The position numbers and the translations under genes were made by a program. From Methanobacteriota archaeon (GTDB lineage Archaea; Thermoplasmatota; Poseidoniia; MGIII; CG-Epi1): DNA of 5,797 nt. The stretch spans positions 1 to 5,797 of the forward strand of contig JAPOKN010000055.1 of NCBI GenBank assembly GCA_029977605.1. The letters are read 5' to 3'. The notes beneath the pieces were generated by a model. It was not told where the DNA came from. It did no database searches and was given only the letters and a program-made list of their open reading frames with translations. Each line of letters starts with the position of its first letter. The first letter of the stretch is position 1. Positions 5,521-5,797 of this stretch are shown piece by piece.

Positions 5521-5797
5521 TGAGTGAAAGACTTACTCTTGGTGATAAATCTTTTGATGTAAAATTGAGAAGGTCCGGTGACAATTTTACGCTTATCATT
5601 GGAGATGATGAATTCCAAGGTTCATATTCTAAAACATTGGCCGGAGGAATAAATGTAAAGTTTGGTTCTTCAAATTCAATCTGTTATTCAGAAAAGAATC
5701 TGGATGAGGTATATGTATTTGCTAACGGTAAGAATTATTTTTTCAAACATAGTAAGATTCGGTTTGATTCTGTAGATCAAGAAGAAATTAGCGAAGA
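5520..5797 (+). CDS. Probable biotin carboxyl carrier (AccB-like) subunit, N-terminal BT-like part only (3' end outside window)
   Basis: The ATG overlaps the carboxylase stop as TAATG, and 92 residues are visible before the right edge. They contain alternating short beta strands (LTLGDKSFDVKLRR, FTLIIGDDEFQ, VYVFANGKNYFF) and then an acidic segment beginning VDQEE. This pattern resembles the BT (biotin carboxylase-carboxyltransferase linking) region that follows the biotin carboxylase domain in methylcrotonyl-CoA carboxylase alpha subunits, where it precedes the biotinyl domain. Archaeal acyl-CoA carboxylases are known to have a separate AccB of about 160-170 residues, so a biotinyl domain with an (A/V)MKM motif is expected downstream; it is not in the window, so biotinylation cannot be confirmed. 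Position directly after the biotin carboxylase is the main support. Alternatively, it could be an unrelated small beta-rich protein. Confidence 0.7.
   Translation, partial: MSERLTLGDKSFDVKLRRSGDNFTLIIGDDEFQGSYSKTLAGGINVKFGSSNSICYSEKNLDEVYVFANGKNYFFKHSKIRFDSVDQEEISE

Noticed and set aside
5504..5522. Sequencing frameshift breaking one fused carboxylase alpha gene
   Set aside because: It cannot be fully excluded, since the frame changes by one base here, but the stop/start overlap, the GGAGG and AGGT ahead of the ATG, and the known separate AccB subunits of archaea all favour a genuine gene boundary. No long homopolymer lies at the junction.

Overview
The window most likely comes from an archaeon, probably an AT-rich marine euryarchaeon of the Marine Group II/III (Poseidoniales) type. 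Three things point there. There is a complete GPN-loop GTPase, a family confined to archaea and eukaryotes. The large acidic secreted protein is built from CARDB-like repeats and ends in an acidic linker, an LPAPS motif, one hydrophobic helix and RRRN, which resembles archaeal C-terminal sorting signals. The biotin carboxylase is a separate subunit, as in archaeal acyl-CoA carboxylases. The lineage is inferred from these traits; there is no rRNA or other marker here to settle it.

Layout: all genes are on the + strand and tightly packed. Positions 1-2492 hold the 3' part of a large repeat-containing surface protein gene, open from the left edge. Its TAA overlaps the ATG of the GPN-loop GTPase gene (2492-3271) in a TAATG junction. 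A 39-base gap follows (3272-3310), the only non-coding DNA in the window, with a possible TATA box and a short T-tract. Then come a short enoyl-CoA hydratase-family gene (3311-4045), an ATGA-coupled biotin carboxylase gene (4042-5520) and, through a second TAATG junction, the start of a gene (5520 to the right edge) that looks like the non-catalytic N-terminal part of a biotin carrier subunit.

Functional reading: the last three genes look like one metabolic operon. The hydratase has features of bacterial LiuC-type 3-methylglutaconyl-CoA hydratases, and it directly precedes the carboxylase, as liuC precedes liuD in leucine-degradation operons. The biotin carboxylase keeps the linker that joins it to the BT and carrier domains in fused methylcrotonyl-CoA carboxylase alpha subunits, but the polypeptide is divided exactly at that linker. 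A carboxyltransferase subunit, needed to define the substrate, is not in the window. The first two genes (surface protein and GPN GTPase) have no obvious functional link to each other or to the carboxylase genes.

No RNA genes, mobile elements, CRISPR arrays or clearly novel multigene system were found. The points most worth following are the split carboxylase, two unusual active-site positions (hydratase Gly104, carboxylase Gly295), the shortened hydratase loop, and the C-terminal signal and glycosylation-site cluster of the surface protein.
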